DNA of 64,000 bases from Saccharopolyspora oryzae (lineage in GTDB: Bacteria; Actinomycetota; Actinomycetes; Mycobacteriales; Pseudonocardiaceae): contig NZ_JAQGLA010000014.1 of assembly GCF_027853915.1 (NCBI RefSeq), positions 61,840 to 125,839 on the forward strand, read 5' to 3'. The first letter of the stretch is position 1. Every line of letters starts with the position of its first letter. Under the pieces are notes generated by a model, which was not told the origin of the DNA, made no database searches, and was given only the letters and a program-made list of their open reading frames with translations. The position numbers and the translations under genes are program-made. Positions 1 through 6,701 of this stretch are shown here, in pieces.

Positions 1-1684
1 CGTCGAGGTCCTCGGCGCGCGGGTTCTCCCCGACCACCATGCCCTCGTAGACCTCGTTGCCGGGCTCGGTGAAGAAGCTGCCCCGGTCGGCCAGCTGCAG
101 CAGCGCGTAGGTCGTCGCCGAGCCGGCCCGGTCGGCCACCAGCGAACCGGTGTGCCGGGTGCGCAGCTCGCCCACCCACGGGAAGTAGCCCTCGAAGACG
201 TGGTTGGCGATGCCGGTGCCGCGGGTCTCGGTGAGGAACTCGGTGCGGAAACCGATCAGGCCGCGCGAGGGCACCACGTAGTCGAGCTTGATCCGCCCGG
301 TGCCGTGGCCGTCCATGGTCTCCATCCGGCCCTTGCGACCGGCCAGCAGCTGGGTGATCGCACCCAGGTGCTCCTCCGGGGCGTCGATGGTCAGCCGCTC
401 GAACGGCTCGCACAGCTTGCCGTCGATGGTCTTGGTGACCACCTGCGGCTTGCCGACGGTGAGCTCGAAGCCCTCGCGGCGCATGGTCTCGACCAGGATG
501 GCCAGCGCCAGCTCACCGCGGCCCTGCACCTCCCAGGCGTCCGGCCGCTCGGTCGGCAGCACCTTCACGCTGACGTTGCCGATCAGCTCCGCGTCGAGGC
601 GGTTCTTCACCTGCCGCGCGGTGATCTTGGTGCCGCCGTTGCGGCCGGTCAGCGGCGAGGTGTTGACGCCGATGGTCATCGAGATCGCCGGGTCGTCGAC
701 GGTGATCCGGGGCAGCGGCTCCGGGGCGTCCGGGTCGGCCAGCGTGTCACCGATGGTGATGTCCGGGATGCCGGCGATGGCGACCAGGTCGCCCGCGGAG
801 GCCTCGGCGCACGGCACGCGGTCGAGGTTCTCGGTGATCAGCAGCTCGGTCAGCCGGACCTTCTCGACGGTCCCGTCCGCACGGCACCAGCCGACGGTCT
901 GGCCCTTGCGCATGGTCCCGGCGTGGATGCGGCACAGCGCGATCCGGCCGAGGAACGACGAGGCGTCCAGGTTCGTGACCAGCGCGCGCAGCGGGGACTC
1001 GACGTCGGCGACCGGCGCCGGGACGTGCTTGAGCAGCACCTCGAACAGCGAGTCCAGGTTCTCCTCGTCGGGCAGCTCGCCGTCGACCGGCTGGGCGATC
1101 GACGCGCGACCGGCGCGGGCGGAGGCGTACACGACCGGAAGGTCCAGGATCGCCTCCATGTCGAGATCGGCCTCGCCGTCGAGCTCGCTGGCCAGCTCCA
1201 GCAGCAGGTCGTGGGTCTCCTCGACGACCTCGGAGCAGCGGGCGTCCGGGCGGTCGACCTTGTTCACCACGAGGATCACCGGCATCCCGGCGGCCAGCGC
1301 CTTGCGCAGCACGAACCGGGTCTGCGGCAGCGGGCCCTCGCTGGCGTCGACCAGCAGCACCACGCCGTCGACCATGGACAGCGCGCGCTCCACCTCACCG
1401 CCGAAGTCGGCGTGACCGGGGGTGTCGACGACGTTGATGGTCACCGGACCGGCGTCGGTCTCCCGGCGGATCGCGGTGTTCTTGGCCAGGATGGTGATGC
1501 CCTTCTCCCGCTCCAGGTCGTTGGAGTCCATGACCCGGTCGACCAGTTCGGCTCGTTCGGAGAAGGCGCCGGATTGCCGCAGCATGGCGTCCACCAGGGT
1601 GGTCTTGCCGTGGTCGACGTGCGCGACGATCGCGACGTTGCGGAGATCGCTGCGAATGGGGGCGGCGACACTGGTGACGGACAC
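1..1684 (-). CDS. typA: TypA/BipA ribosome-binding GTPase (3' end outside window)
   Basis: Translational GTPase of the TypA/BipA family, which binds the 70S ribosome and assists assembly and stress or cold adaptation. Reading the complement gives a G1 loop AHVDHGKTT at about residues 21-29, then EKGITI, DTPGH and NKVD motifs, an EF-Tu-like domain 2 and the family-typical C-terminal segment [12 protein letters not shown]. About 561 codons are inside the window, and the usual length is about 610-640, so the C-terminus is cut off by the left edge. The start is GTG at 1684, preceded by an AGGAG (complement of 1694-1698) nine bases upstream. Long open frames on the opposite strand are shadows of its codon bias. 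Identification is firm. Confidence 0.95.
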   Translation of the reverse strand, partial: MSVTSVAAPIRSDLRNVAIVAHVDHGKTTLVDAMLRQSGAFSERAELVDRVMDSNDLEREKGITILAKNTAIRRETDAGPVTINVVDTPGHADFGGEVERALSMVDGVVLLVDASEGPLPQTRFVLRKALAAGMPVILVVNKVDRPDARCSEVVEETHDLLLELASELDGEADLDMEAILDLPVVYASARAGRASIAQPVDGELPDEENLDSLFEVLLKHVPAPVADVESPLRALVTNLDASSFLGRIALCRIHAGTMRKGQTVGWCRADGTVEKVRLTELLITENLDRVPCAEASAGDLVAIAGIPDITIGDTLADPDAPEPLPRITVDDPAISMTIGVNTSPLTGRNGGTKITARQVKNRLDAELIGNVSVKVLPTERPDAWEVQGRGELALAILVETMRREGFELTVGKPQVVTKTIDGKLCEPFERLTIDAPEEHLGAITQLLAGRKGRMETMDGHGTGRIKLDYVVPSRGLIGFRTEFLTETRGTGIANHVFEGYFPWVGELRTRHTGSLVADRAGSATTYALLQLADRGSFFTEPGNEVYEGMVVGENPRAEDLD

Positions 1685-1999
1685 GCGTGGGTACTCCTGG
1701 CTCGGCGCGGAAATGCGGGCGCGGCTGGGTTCGTCGACTGCGGGCCGGGTGCGGTGCTGTTCCGGCGCACCTCGTGATCGGGCGCGAACACCTGGTCCTG
1801 GCACCCCTCGGGGCACCCCGCCGCGGCTCCACTGCGCCGCTGCTGCAGAGCTGTTCCGGACGGCACCCCACCAGCAGCGGGGCGCGTGCGTCGACGCGCG
1901 GCTCGTTCCAGGGTAGTGCAACGCGCAGCCGCATCGGCCGCCGCGTGCTCAGCGCAACACCGGGCGGCCGTCGCACAACATCAAGTTCGCCATCCGAGG

Positions 2000-2018
2000 T
2001 TAGGTTCGCCTACCCTGT
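2000..2018 (+). promoter_or_regulatory. IdeR/DmdR-type iron box
   Basis: The 19 bases starting at 2000 read TTAGGTTCGCCTACCCTGT. This matches 14 of 19 positions of the DtxR/IdeR consensus TTAGGTTAGGCTAACCTAA, including the whole left half-site. It lies 36 bases before the GTG of the small gene at 2054, where bound repressor would block transcription. Apart from this box, the 370 bases between typA and that gene (1685-2053) show nothing I can assign. They must also hold the typA promoter. The assignment is by motif only. Confidence 0.6.
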
Positions 2019-2053
2019 GCCCATCCCCCGTCGGAGCGCCGGAGAGAAGCATC

Positions 2054-2224
2054 GTGGGCAAAGGCACCATCAAGGTCAAGAAAAAATGTTGCCGCTCGCA
2101 ACCTCCCTGCAAGAGCTGCCCGATCGTGGTACTGCGCAACCTGCTCCGCGAAGCCAAAGCGGACGAGGTCAAGAAAGAGCAAAAGAAGGCAAAGAAAGCG
2201 GAAAAGAAAAAGAACGCGAAATGA
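2054..2224 (+). CDS. small Cys/Lys-rich protein, iron-box controlled
   Basis: A 56-residue protein. It opens with a basic strand (GKGTIKVKKK), has four cysteines in CC-x5-C-x2-C spacing at residues 11-21, then a hydrophobic stretch IVVLRNL, and ends in a coiled, extremely lysine-rich tail (KKEQKKAKKAEKKKNAK). The start GTG at 2054 follows GGAGAG at 2041-2046. Longer upstream starts would run through the iron box and were rejected. The four-cysteine cluster could bind iron, zinc or an Fe-S centre, but no function is known to me. I recall similar short proteins in other actinobacteria. The position directly behind an IdeR-type box implies expression in iron limitation. Confidence 0.75.
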   Translation: MGKGTIKVKKKCCRSQPPCKSCPIVVLRNLLREAKADEVKKEQKKAKKAEKKKNAK

Positions 2225-2229
2225 TCTCA

Positions 2230-2247
2230 CCGCGGCGCCCGCCGCGG
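2230..2247. terminator. hairpin between convergent genes
   Basis: CCGCGGC at 2230-2236 pairs perfectly with GCCGCGG at 2241-2247 around a four-base loop. It sits between the stop of the small iron-regulated gene and the stop of the convergent YciI gene, and so could end transcription from both sides. There is no T-run. Confidence 0.45.
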
Positions 2248-2267
2248 CCTCGGCCGGTGAGCGGTGA

Positions 2268-2579
2268 TTACTTGTGGGCGACCGGGGTCAACGGGTCGGC
2301 GTACTTCGCCAGCTCCGGGATGGTGCGCAGCGCCTGGAACTCGATCACCTCGTAGCGAACCAGCTTGTGCAGGGCAAACGGGTCCGTGGCGAGGATCGCG
2401 TCGAGGCGGCCGCGGGACATCGCGCGGGCGATGATCACCCCGCCGCTGCGCGGGTGGCGGTGACCGGCCGCGATGAAATCACCGGCGTCGTAATGCTGGG
2501 TGACCCATTCGTAGTGATCTACCAACTGGGCGTCGATTTCCGATTCCGGGGCGGTGTATTGCAGCAGCACTACAAACAT
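2268..2579 (-). CDS. YciI family protein
   Basis: A 103-residue protein of the YCII-related fold, a small dimeric alpha+beta barrel found in dehydrochlorinase-like and EthD-like proteins. The family pattern is visible: the opening strand MFVVLLQYT, a central His-containing stretch HYEWVTQHYDAGDFIAAGHRHPRS where a conserved His/Asp pair lies, and DPFALHKLVRYEVIEF near the C-terminus. No substrate is known for most members. It is divergent from the trpS leader with only about 60 bases between starts, so the two promoters lie back to back. The family assignment is good, but the function is unknown. Confidence 0.85.
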   Translation of the reverse strand: MFVVLLQYTAPESEIDAQLVDHYEWVTQHYDAGDFIAAGHRHPRSGGVIIARAMSRGRLDAILATDPFALHKLVRYEVIEFQALRTIPELAKYADPLTPVAHK

Positions 2580-2601
2580 GCTTCCACGGTAGCTCTTCGA
2601 C

Positions 2602-2632
2602 TTGACCGCTGCCGATCACCAAGCGGTAACAT
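2602..2632 (+). promoter_or_regulatory. promoter of the trpS leader transcript
   Basis: TTGACC at 2602-2607 and TAACAT at 2627-2632, 19 bases apart, form a candidate -35/-10 pair. Transcription would begin about seven bases on, at the G of the leader-peptide GTG (2639), which would make that peptide leaderless. No ribosome binding site is seen before it. The spacer is slightly long, so confidence is moderate. Confidence 0.5.
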
Positions 2633-2638
2633 TGATTC

Positions 2639-2698
2639 GTGCGCGCATTGTCGAACAACTGGTGGACCGCCTCCGGGCGGCCCGACGCAGCGCACTGA
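2639..2698 (+). CDS. Trp leader peptide of the trpS attenuator
   Basis: A 19-residue reading frame, MRALSNNWWTASGRPDAAH with GTG start and TGA stop, with tandem tryptophan codons at 2660-2665. It is followed by a set of mutually exclusive hairpins and then by trpS. Two adjacent Trp codons in a peptide this short, just before a base-paired region, are the hallmark of a tryptophan attenuator. Ribosomes short of Trp-tRNA would stall at 2660-2665 and cover the strand at 2667-2671. The peptide lacks a ribosome binding site and is probably translated leaderless. Confidence 0.75.
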   Translation: MRALSNNWWTASGRPDAAH

Positions 2699-2734
2699 CG
2701 CACTCCGAAATCGGCCGCTCGACCGGGCGGCCGA
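2667..2734 (+). promoter_or_regulatory. transcription attenuator controlling trpS
   Basis: Four segments can pair in two ways. Segments 1:2 are CCGCC 2667-2671 with GGCGG 2676-2680. Segments 3:4 are TCGGCCGC 2711-2718 with GCGGCCGA 2727-2734, a perfect eight-pair terminator stem with an eight-base loop. The competing 2:3 antiterminator joins GGGCGGCC 2675-2682 with GGCCGCTC 2713-2720, eight pairs including one G-U. With plentiful Trp-tRNA the ribosome passes the Trp codons and 3:4 forms. When it stalls at the Trp codons 2:3 forms and trpS is read. The 3:4 stem has no T-run, which is usual at this G+C content. Confidence 0.7.
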
Positions 2735-2783
2735 GCAGTGCCAGGTCGATCCCGGTGGCGGTCGCCGACCACAGGAGAGACCC

Positions 2784-3749
2784 ATGACCCGCTTGTCCGG
2801 GATCACCCCGTCCGGCCACGTCCAGCTCGGCAACTACCTCGGCGCGGTGCGGCGGTGGGCCGCCGAACGCGAACCCGAGGACCTGTTCTTCGTCTCCGAC
2901 CTGCACGCCATGACCACGCCGAACCGCCCGCAGCGGCTCCGCGCGCTCACCCGCGAGCAGTTCGCCGTCCTGCTCGCCGCGGGCATAGATCCGGATTCGG
3001 TGTTCGTCCAGTCCGACCTGGCCGGCGAGCTGGGCGCGCTGAACTGGATCCTGGAGTGCACCTGCTCGTTCGGCGAGGCCGCCCGGATGGTCGAGTTCAA
3101 GGAGCGCGGCGCCGGGCAGGACGGTTCGCGCGTCGGCCTGCTGACCTACCCGGTGCTGATGGCCGCGGACATCCTGCTGCAGGGCGCGAGCCAGGTGCCG
3201 GTCGGCAGCGACCAGGACCAGCACGTGGAGCTGGCGCGCACGCTGGCCCGCCGGTTCAACTCGCACTACGGCCAGGTGTTCGTCGTCCCCGAGGCGGTGG
3301 TGCCCAAGACCGCGGCCAGGGTGCGGGACCTGGCCGATCCGGGCCGCAAGATGGAGAAGTCCAGCCCCCAGTCCCCCGGCGTGGTCTTCGTGCTCGACGA
3401 GCCGGACGTGATCCGCCGGAAGTTCCGCCGCGCCGTCACCGACGGGCTGGACCGGATCCGCTACGACCCGGACGACCAGCCGGGGGTGGCGAACCTGCTG
3501 GAGATCCTGGCCGCCTGCACCGGCACGAGCCCCTACACCGCGGCCGGCTCGACCAGCACTTACGCGGAGCTGAAGGACGTGGTCGCCGAAACGGTGATCG
3601 AGGAGCTGCGCCCCCTGCGCCGGCGCACCTTGGAGCTGCTGGACGACCCCGCCGAGCTGGATCGCATCCGCTCCCACGGAGCGAAGCGGGCGACCGAACG
3701 GGCCCAGCCCCGCCTCCAAGCCGCCTTCCACGTCACCGGCCTGCGCTGA
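2784..3749 (+). CDS. trpS: tryptophanyl-tRNA synthetase, auxiliary type
   Basis: Class I aminoacyl-tRNA synthetase that charges tRNA-Trp in the cytosol. Length is 321 residues, slightly short for TrpRS (about 330-340). The HIGH-like motif is PSGHVQLGNY from residue 9 and the KMSKS-like motif is KMEKS at 189-193. GSDQDQHVELAR, in the Trp-binding half, is also clear. The start ATG 2784 has AGGAGA at 2772-2777. The gene is preceded by a Trp leader peptide and attenuator. In streptomycetes that arrangement is known for the second, indolmycin-resistant TrpRS rather than the housekeeping copy. The housekeeping copy, if separate, lies outside this window. The enzyme call is firm; the auxiliary/resistance role is inferred. 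Confidence 0.95.
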   Translation: MTRLSGITPSGHVQLGNYLGAVRRWAAEREPEDLFFVSDLHAMTTPNRPQRLRALTREQFAVLLAAGIDPDSVFVQSDLAGELGALNWILECTCSFGEAARMVEFKERGAGQDGSRVGLLTYPVLMAADILLQGASQVPVGSDQDQHVELARTLARRFNSHYGQVFVVPEAVVPKTAARVRDLADPGRKMEKSSPQSPGVVFVLDEPDVIRRKFRRAVTDGLDRIRYDPDDQPGVANLLEILAACTGTSPYTAAGSTSTYAELKDVVAETVIEELRPLRRRTLELLDDPAELDRIRSHGAKRATERAQPRLQAAFHVTGLR

Positions 3750-3758
3750 TCGGCCCCC

Positions 3759-3801
3759 GGGGGACGCCTTCAGGTGGACCGACCACCCGAAGGCGTCCCC
3801 C
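3759..3801. terminator. long hairpin after trpS
   Basis: The arms at 3759-3771 and 3789-3801 are exact inverted copies (13 pairs, starting GGGGGACGCC). Inside them GGTGG 3773-3777 pairs with CCACC 3783-3787. It begins ten bases after the trpS stop. Confidence 0.75.
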
Positions 3802-3872
3802 ATCGTCCATTCGTTCACCAGTTCGAGTGGAGCACCTGGCGAACCGATGATCAGTGCCGACAACCTGGGCTC

Positions 3873-4541
3873 ATGAGTACTGCGACTGAAGGCAACACCG
3901 CGTTCTTGGCCGAGAGGAGCTCCACCGTGGCTGCACCGTCGTTCGACCCGCACGCCCCGTTCGACCCGCTGGTCGATCTGGACGGCTTGTGGACGCCTGA
4001 ACTCGCCGACAGGTACCTGCCGATCCCGGGGATGCCCCCGGCCAAGCACGAGTGCCTGGGCGGAAAGCTGATCACGAGCCCCTACGAAGGTTCAGCGAAC
4101 ATCTACGCGGCTGACGAGCTCTACATCCGCATGCGAGCGCCCGCCCGGCAACTCGGCGGAAACGCCTACACCACGCTGAACCTCGAAATGCCGCAGTTCT
4201 CCTCGCTGCGCTGGACCCAGCCGGACTTCGCAGTGCTTCGGGAGCCCGCACGCGGACGTGTCTGGATTCCAGCCCAGGCCTTCCTACTGGTCGGCGAATG
4301 CGTGTCACGGTCGACACGCCGAAACGACTACGTCGACAAGCCCGCGGAGTACGCCAAGGCCGGTATCCCGTACTTCATGCGTGTTGAGATCAAGTACGAG
4401 CAGGAACGCGCGTCGGTGGAATTGCTGCGGCTCGAAGACGGAACCTATCGCGATCACGCGAAGGCTCTGAGCGGCCAGACCTTCGAGACGGACCTGCCAT
4501 TCCCGCTGTCGTTCGACCCCATCGAACTGCTGGAGCTCTAA
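3873..4541 (+). CDS. Uma2-family (DUF820) restriction-endonuclease-fold protein
   Basis: A 222-residue protein of the Uma2/DUF820 group, PD-(D/E)XK-fold proteins that are abundant in cyanobacteria and actinomycetes and mostly of unknown role. Visible family features are the PDFAVLRE strand in the middle (about residue 114), the following acidic position in LLVGECVSRSTRRNDYVDKPAEYAKAGI, and the end of the domain in YFMRVEI. The start is placed at ATG 3873, and upstream starts would enter the trpS terminator. It stands alone and converges on the NUDIX gene with a four-base overlap of the stops. No target or partner gene is present. Confidence 0.8.
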   Translation: MSTATEGNTAFLAERSSTVAAPSFDPHAPFDPLVDLDGLWTPELADRYLPIPGMPPAKHECLGGKLITSPYEGSANIYAADELYIRMRAPARQLGGNAYTTLNLEMPQFSSLRWTQPDFAVLREPARGRVWIPAQAFLLVGECVSRSTRRNDYVDKPAEYAKAGIPYFMRVEIKYEQERASVELLRLEDGTYRDHAKALSGQTFETDLPFPLSFDPIELLEL

Positions 4542-5386
4542 GCCTCGGCCAGGAGGTCTCGGAGGGAGTGGACCAAGACTCGGTCGGCGTCGAGCCAGTC
4601 GAGGTCGGTCAGTTCGTCGGGCGCGACCCAGCGGACCTCGTGGTGCTCCACCGCTTCCGGGATCGCCGTCGGGTCGGCCAACTCGGCCACGTGGATGCGC
4701 AGCAGCATGCCGTTGTTGAGCGGGACGTCGGTGCCGACCCGGCCGGTGGGGCGCACCTCGACGGCCAGTTCTTCCCGGCATTCCCGGACGACCGCGGCCT
4801 GCTCGTCCTCGCCGGGTTCGACCCGACCACCGGGCAGTTCCCAGCGCCCGGCGTCCGGCGCCGGGTAGCTGCGCTGCTGCGCCAGCAAGCGTCCCTTGTG
4901 GACGATGGCGGCACCGACGACGACCTCGCGGCTCGCCCAGGACTCGGCGAGTTCGCGCACCGCGTCGATCCGGCGCGCCAGCACGTTCAGCACGAAGCGG
5001 CGGCCGATCGCGACGTCGGCCAGCCGTCCCAGCGGCCCGAACGGGGTCGTCCAGTGGACCGAGTCGGTCAGCAGCGTTCGCGGCCCGGCCGCGGCGAGCA
5101 CCGACTCGTGCCGCAGCTCCGGCAGCAGGCCGGACACCAGCACGGAACTCTGCGCGTCGGCGTCGGCGCGCACGATTCGAGTGGTCAGATCGACCGGGAG
5201 GCGGGCGATTTTCGTGTGGAAGACGAGTTCATCACCGGGCACCAGCAGTGCCGCCGGACGGGTCGCGGCGGTGCCGCTGATCCCGATGTCCGCGAGGCCG
5301 ACCTCCGCCGTTCGCGTGTGCCGCAGCGCGGCCCCCACCGTGGCGACAGGTGCCTCGATCAGTCCCGTGCTCCGCAACACCGACAC
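4538..5386 (-). CDS. SRPBCC-like domain fused to NUDIX hydrolase
   Basis: A two-domain protein of about 282 residues. Residues 1-150 look like a START/SRPBCC ligand-binding domain (strands such as GLIEAPVATVGAALRHT and DELVFHTKIARLPVDLTTRIV, then TDSVHWTTPFGPLGRLADVAIGRRF). From about residue 165 there is a MutT-type NUDIX domain with a complete box, GGRVEPGEDEQAAVVRECREEL, so a pyrophosphohydrolase activity on a nucleoside diphosphate derivative is expected. The start is uncertain. I use GTG 5386, a second GTG is at 5380, and neither has a good ribosome binding site. Known NUDIX proteins usually stand alone; the fusion suggests ligand-controlled or membrane-lipid-linked activity. Confidence 0.8.
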   Translation of the reverse strand: MSVLRSTGLIEAPVATVGAALRHTRTAEVGLADIGISGTAATRPAALLVPGDELVFHTKIARLPVDLTTRIVRADADAQSSVLVSGLLPELRHESVLAAAGPRTLLTDSVHWTTPFGPLGRLADVAIGRRFVLNVLARRIDAVRELAESWASREVVVGAAIVHKGRLLAQQRSYPAPDAGRWELPGGRVEPGEDEQAAVVRECREELAVEVRPTGRVGTDVPLNNGMLLRIHVAELADPTAIPEAVEHHEVRWVAPDELTDLDWLDADRVLVHSLRDLLAEA

Positions 5387-5495
5387 GTGGAGACATCTTG
5401 CCCGACATGGCCCGGCGGGCCGATACCCACCTCCGGGCAGACCCCGACCCCGACCTCGTACTTGTTGCTGAAGCAATCAGTTGGCAGGCCGTTGA

Positions 5496-6182
5496 TCAGG
5501 CCGGCTGGGCGCAAACCCGGTAGCCCTGGCCCCGCACGGTTTGCACCATCGCGTCGGCGCCGGCCGCAGCGAGCTTGCGGCGCAGGTAGCCGATGTAGAC
5601 CTCGACGACGTTCCGGGTGACGAGCTGCTCCTCGCCCCACACCATGCGCAGCAGGTCGTCCTTGGGCACCACCGCATCGGGATGGCTGGCGAGCGCGACC
5701 AGCAACCCGTACTCGCGGGGCGAGAGCGAGATCGACTGACCGGCCCACCGCACCTCGCGTCCGGCGCGGTCTATCTCCAGCTCGCCGACCCGCAAGCACA
5801 TCTGCCTGCCCGCGGTGTCGCGCCGCCGCAGCAGCGCGCGCACCTGCGCGGCCAGCACCAGGAAGGAGAAGGGTTTGACCAGGTAGCCGTCCGCACCGAG
5901 GTCCAGTCCGTCGGCCTGGTCGACCTCGCCGTTCTTCTCCGAGATCAGCAGCACCGGGATGGTGACGTCCTGGGCGCGCAGCCTCTCCAGCACCCGGTAG
6001 CCGGACAGACCGGGCAGCACGACGTCGAGCACGAGGACGTCGAAGGCGCCGGTGTGAGCCAGGCGCAGGGCCTCGGTGCCGTCGGCCGCGGCGGTGACTT
6101 CCATGCCTTCGGCGGACAGCCCTCGCTGCAGGGCTGCTCGGATCCCGGGTTCGTCGTCCACCACCAATACGCGCGGCACCAT
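5496..6182 (-). CDS. orphan OmpR/PhoB-type response regulator
   Basis: Transcription factor of about 228 residues. The receiver domain (about 1-118) has the acidic pair DDE at the end of the first strand, the phospho-acceptor Asp in VLVLDVVLPG and the conserved Lys in GYLVKPF. The Thr/Ser switch position is the Ser in LLISEKNG. The winged-helix DNA-binding domain follows (LSPREYGLLVALASHPDAVVPKDDLLRMVWGEE to GYLRRKL and VRGQGYRV). The start is taken as ATG 6182; ATG 6194 is the alternative. No histidine kinase gene is adjacent on either side, so its partner is elsewhere or it works without one. Confidence 0.9.
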   Translation of the reverse strand: MVPRVLVVDDEPGIRAALQRGLSAEGMEVTAAADGTEALRLAHTGAFDVLVLDVVLPGLSGYRVLERLRAQDVTIPVLLISEKNGEVDQADGLDLGADGYLVKPFSFLVLAAQVRALLRRRDTAGRQMCLRVGELEIDRAGREVRWAGQSISLSPREYGLLVALASHPDAVVPKDDLLRMVWGEEQLVTRNVVEVYIGYLRRKLAAAGADAMVQTVRGQGYRVCAQPA

Positions 6183-6570
6183 GCTTTCCAGCATGCCGAG
6201 CGGAGGGCGGGTCGGGCGCCGAACTCGCGATCCGTTCTCAGATGGCCACCTGTTTCTCAGGCTGATCTCAGCATCCGGCGACCGTCCGAATTGTCCGCAT
6301 GACCCGCAGTAGCGGCGGGCTGTGAGATGCCTCGCCGGCTTCGCACGCGGTCGACGTCGCTCGAACGAGCCGCGTCAACCGCCATCGGGACCATCCGGGA
6401 TCGGTGAAACCCATGGCCAAGCCAGGTGCGCAAACCGGATCAAGCGTTGCGAAAGTAGCAAGGGAACACAACGTTTGATCGTCGCAGCGAAACGAGGGGT
6501 TGACACATCGACCCAGCACATGACGTCTTGACAGCCCCCTTCCCGTCCGCGAAGGTCGATGCGATCGATT

Positions 6571-6586
6571 GACTGATCAATCAGTC
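6571..6586. promoter_or_regulatory. palindrome upstream of the peptide-uptake operon
   Basis: GACTGAT 6571-6577 and ATCAGTC 6580-6586 are exact inverted copies two bases apart, the size of a TetR- or GntR-type operator. It lies 115 bases before the receptor gene. Two TTGACA hexamers at 6500-6505 and 6528-6533 are possible -35 elements, but no convincing -10 follows either. The rest of 6183-6701, about 500 bases between the response regulator and the operon, shows nothing else I can name. Confidence 0.4.
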
Positions 6587-6701
6587 GCGCATCGAAACGC
6601 AACACCAGCGGGGAGCTGCCGGGGGCCGACCGGACGGGCGGGCCGACCGACTCGAGTCGAGCCGACGCGTGCCCCCGCGAGACACAGGAGGTACCGCCCG
6701 G

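Noticed and set aside
152..1777. 541-residue plus-strand open frame
   Set aside because: It lies opposite typA, which reads perfectly on the minus strand. The plus-strand translation is rich in H, D, R and V without family motifs, typical of a codon-bias shadow.
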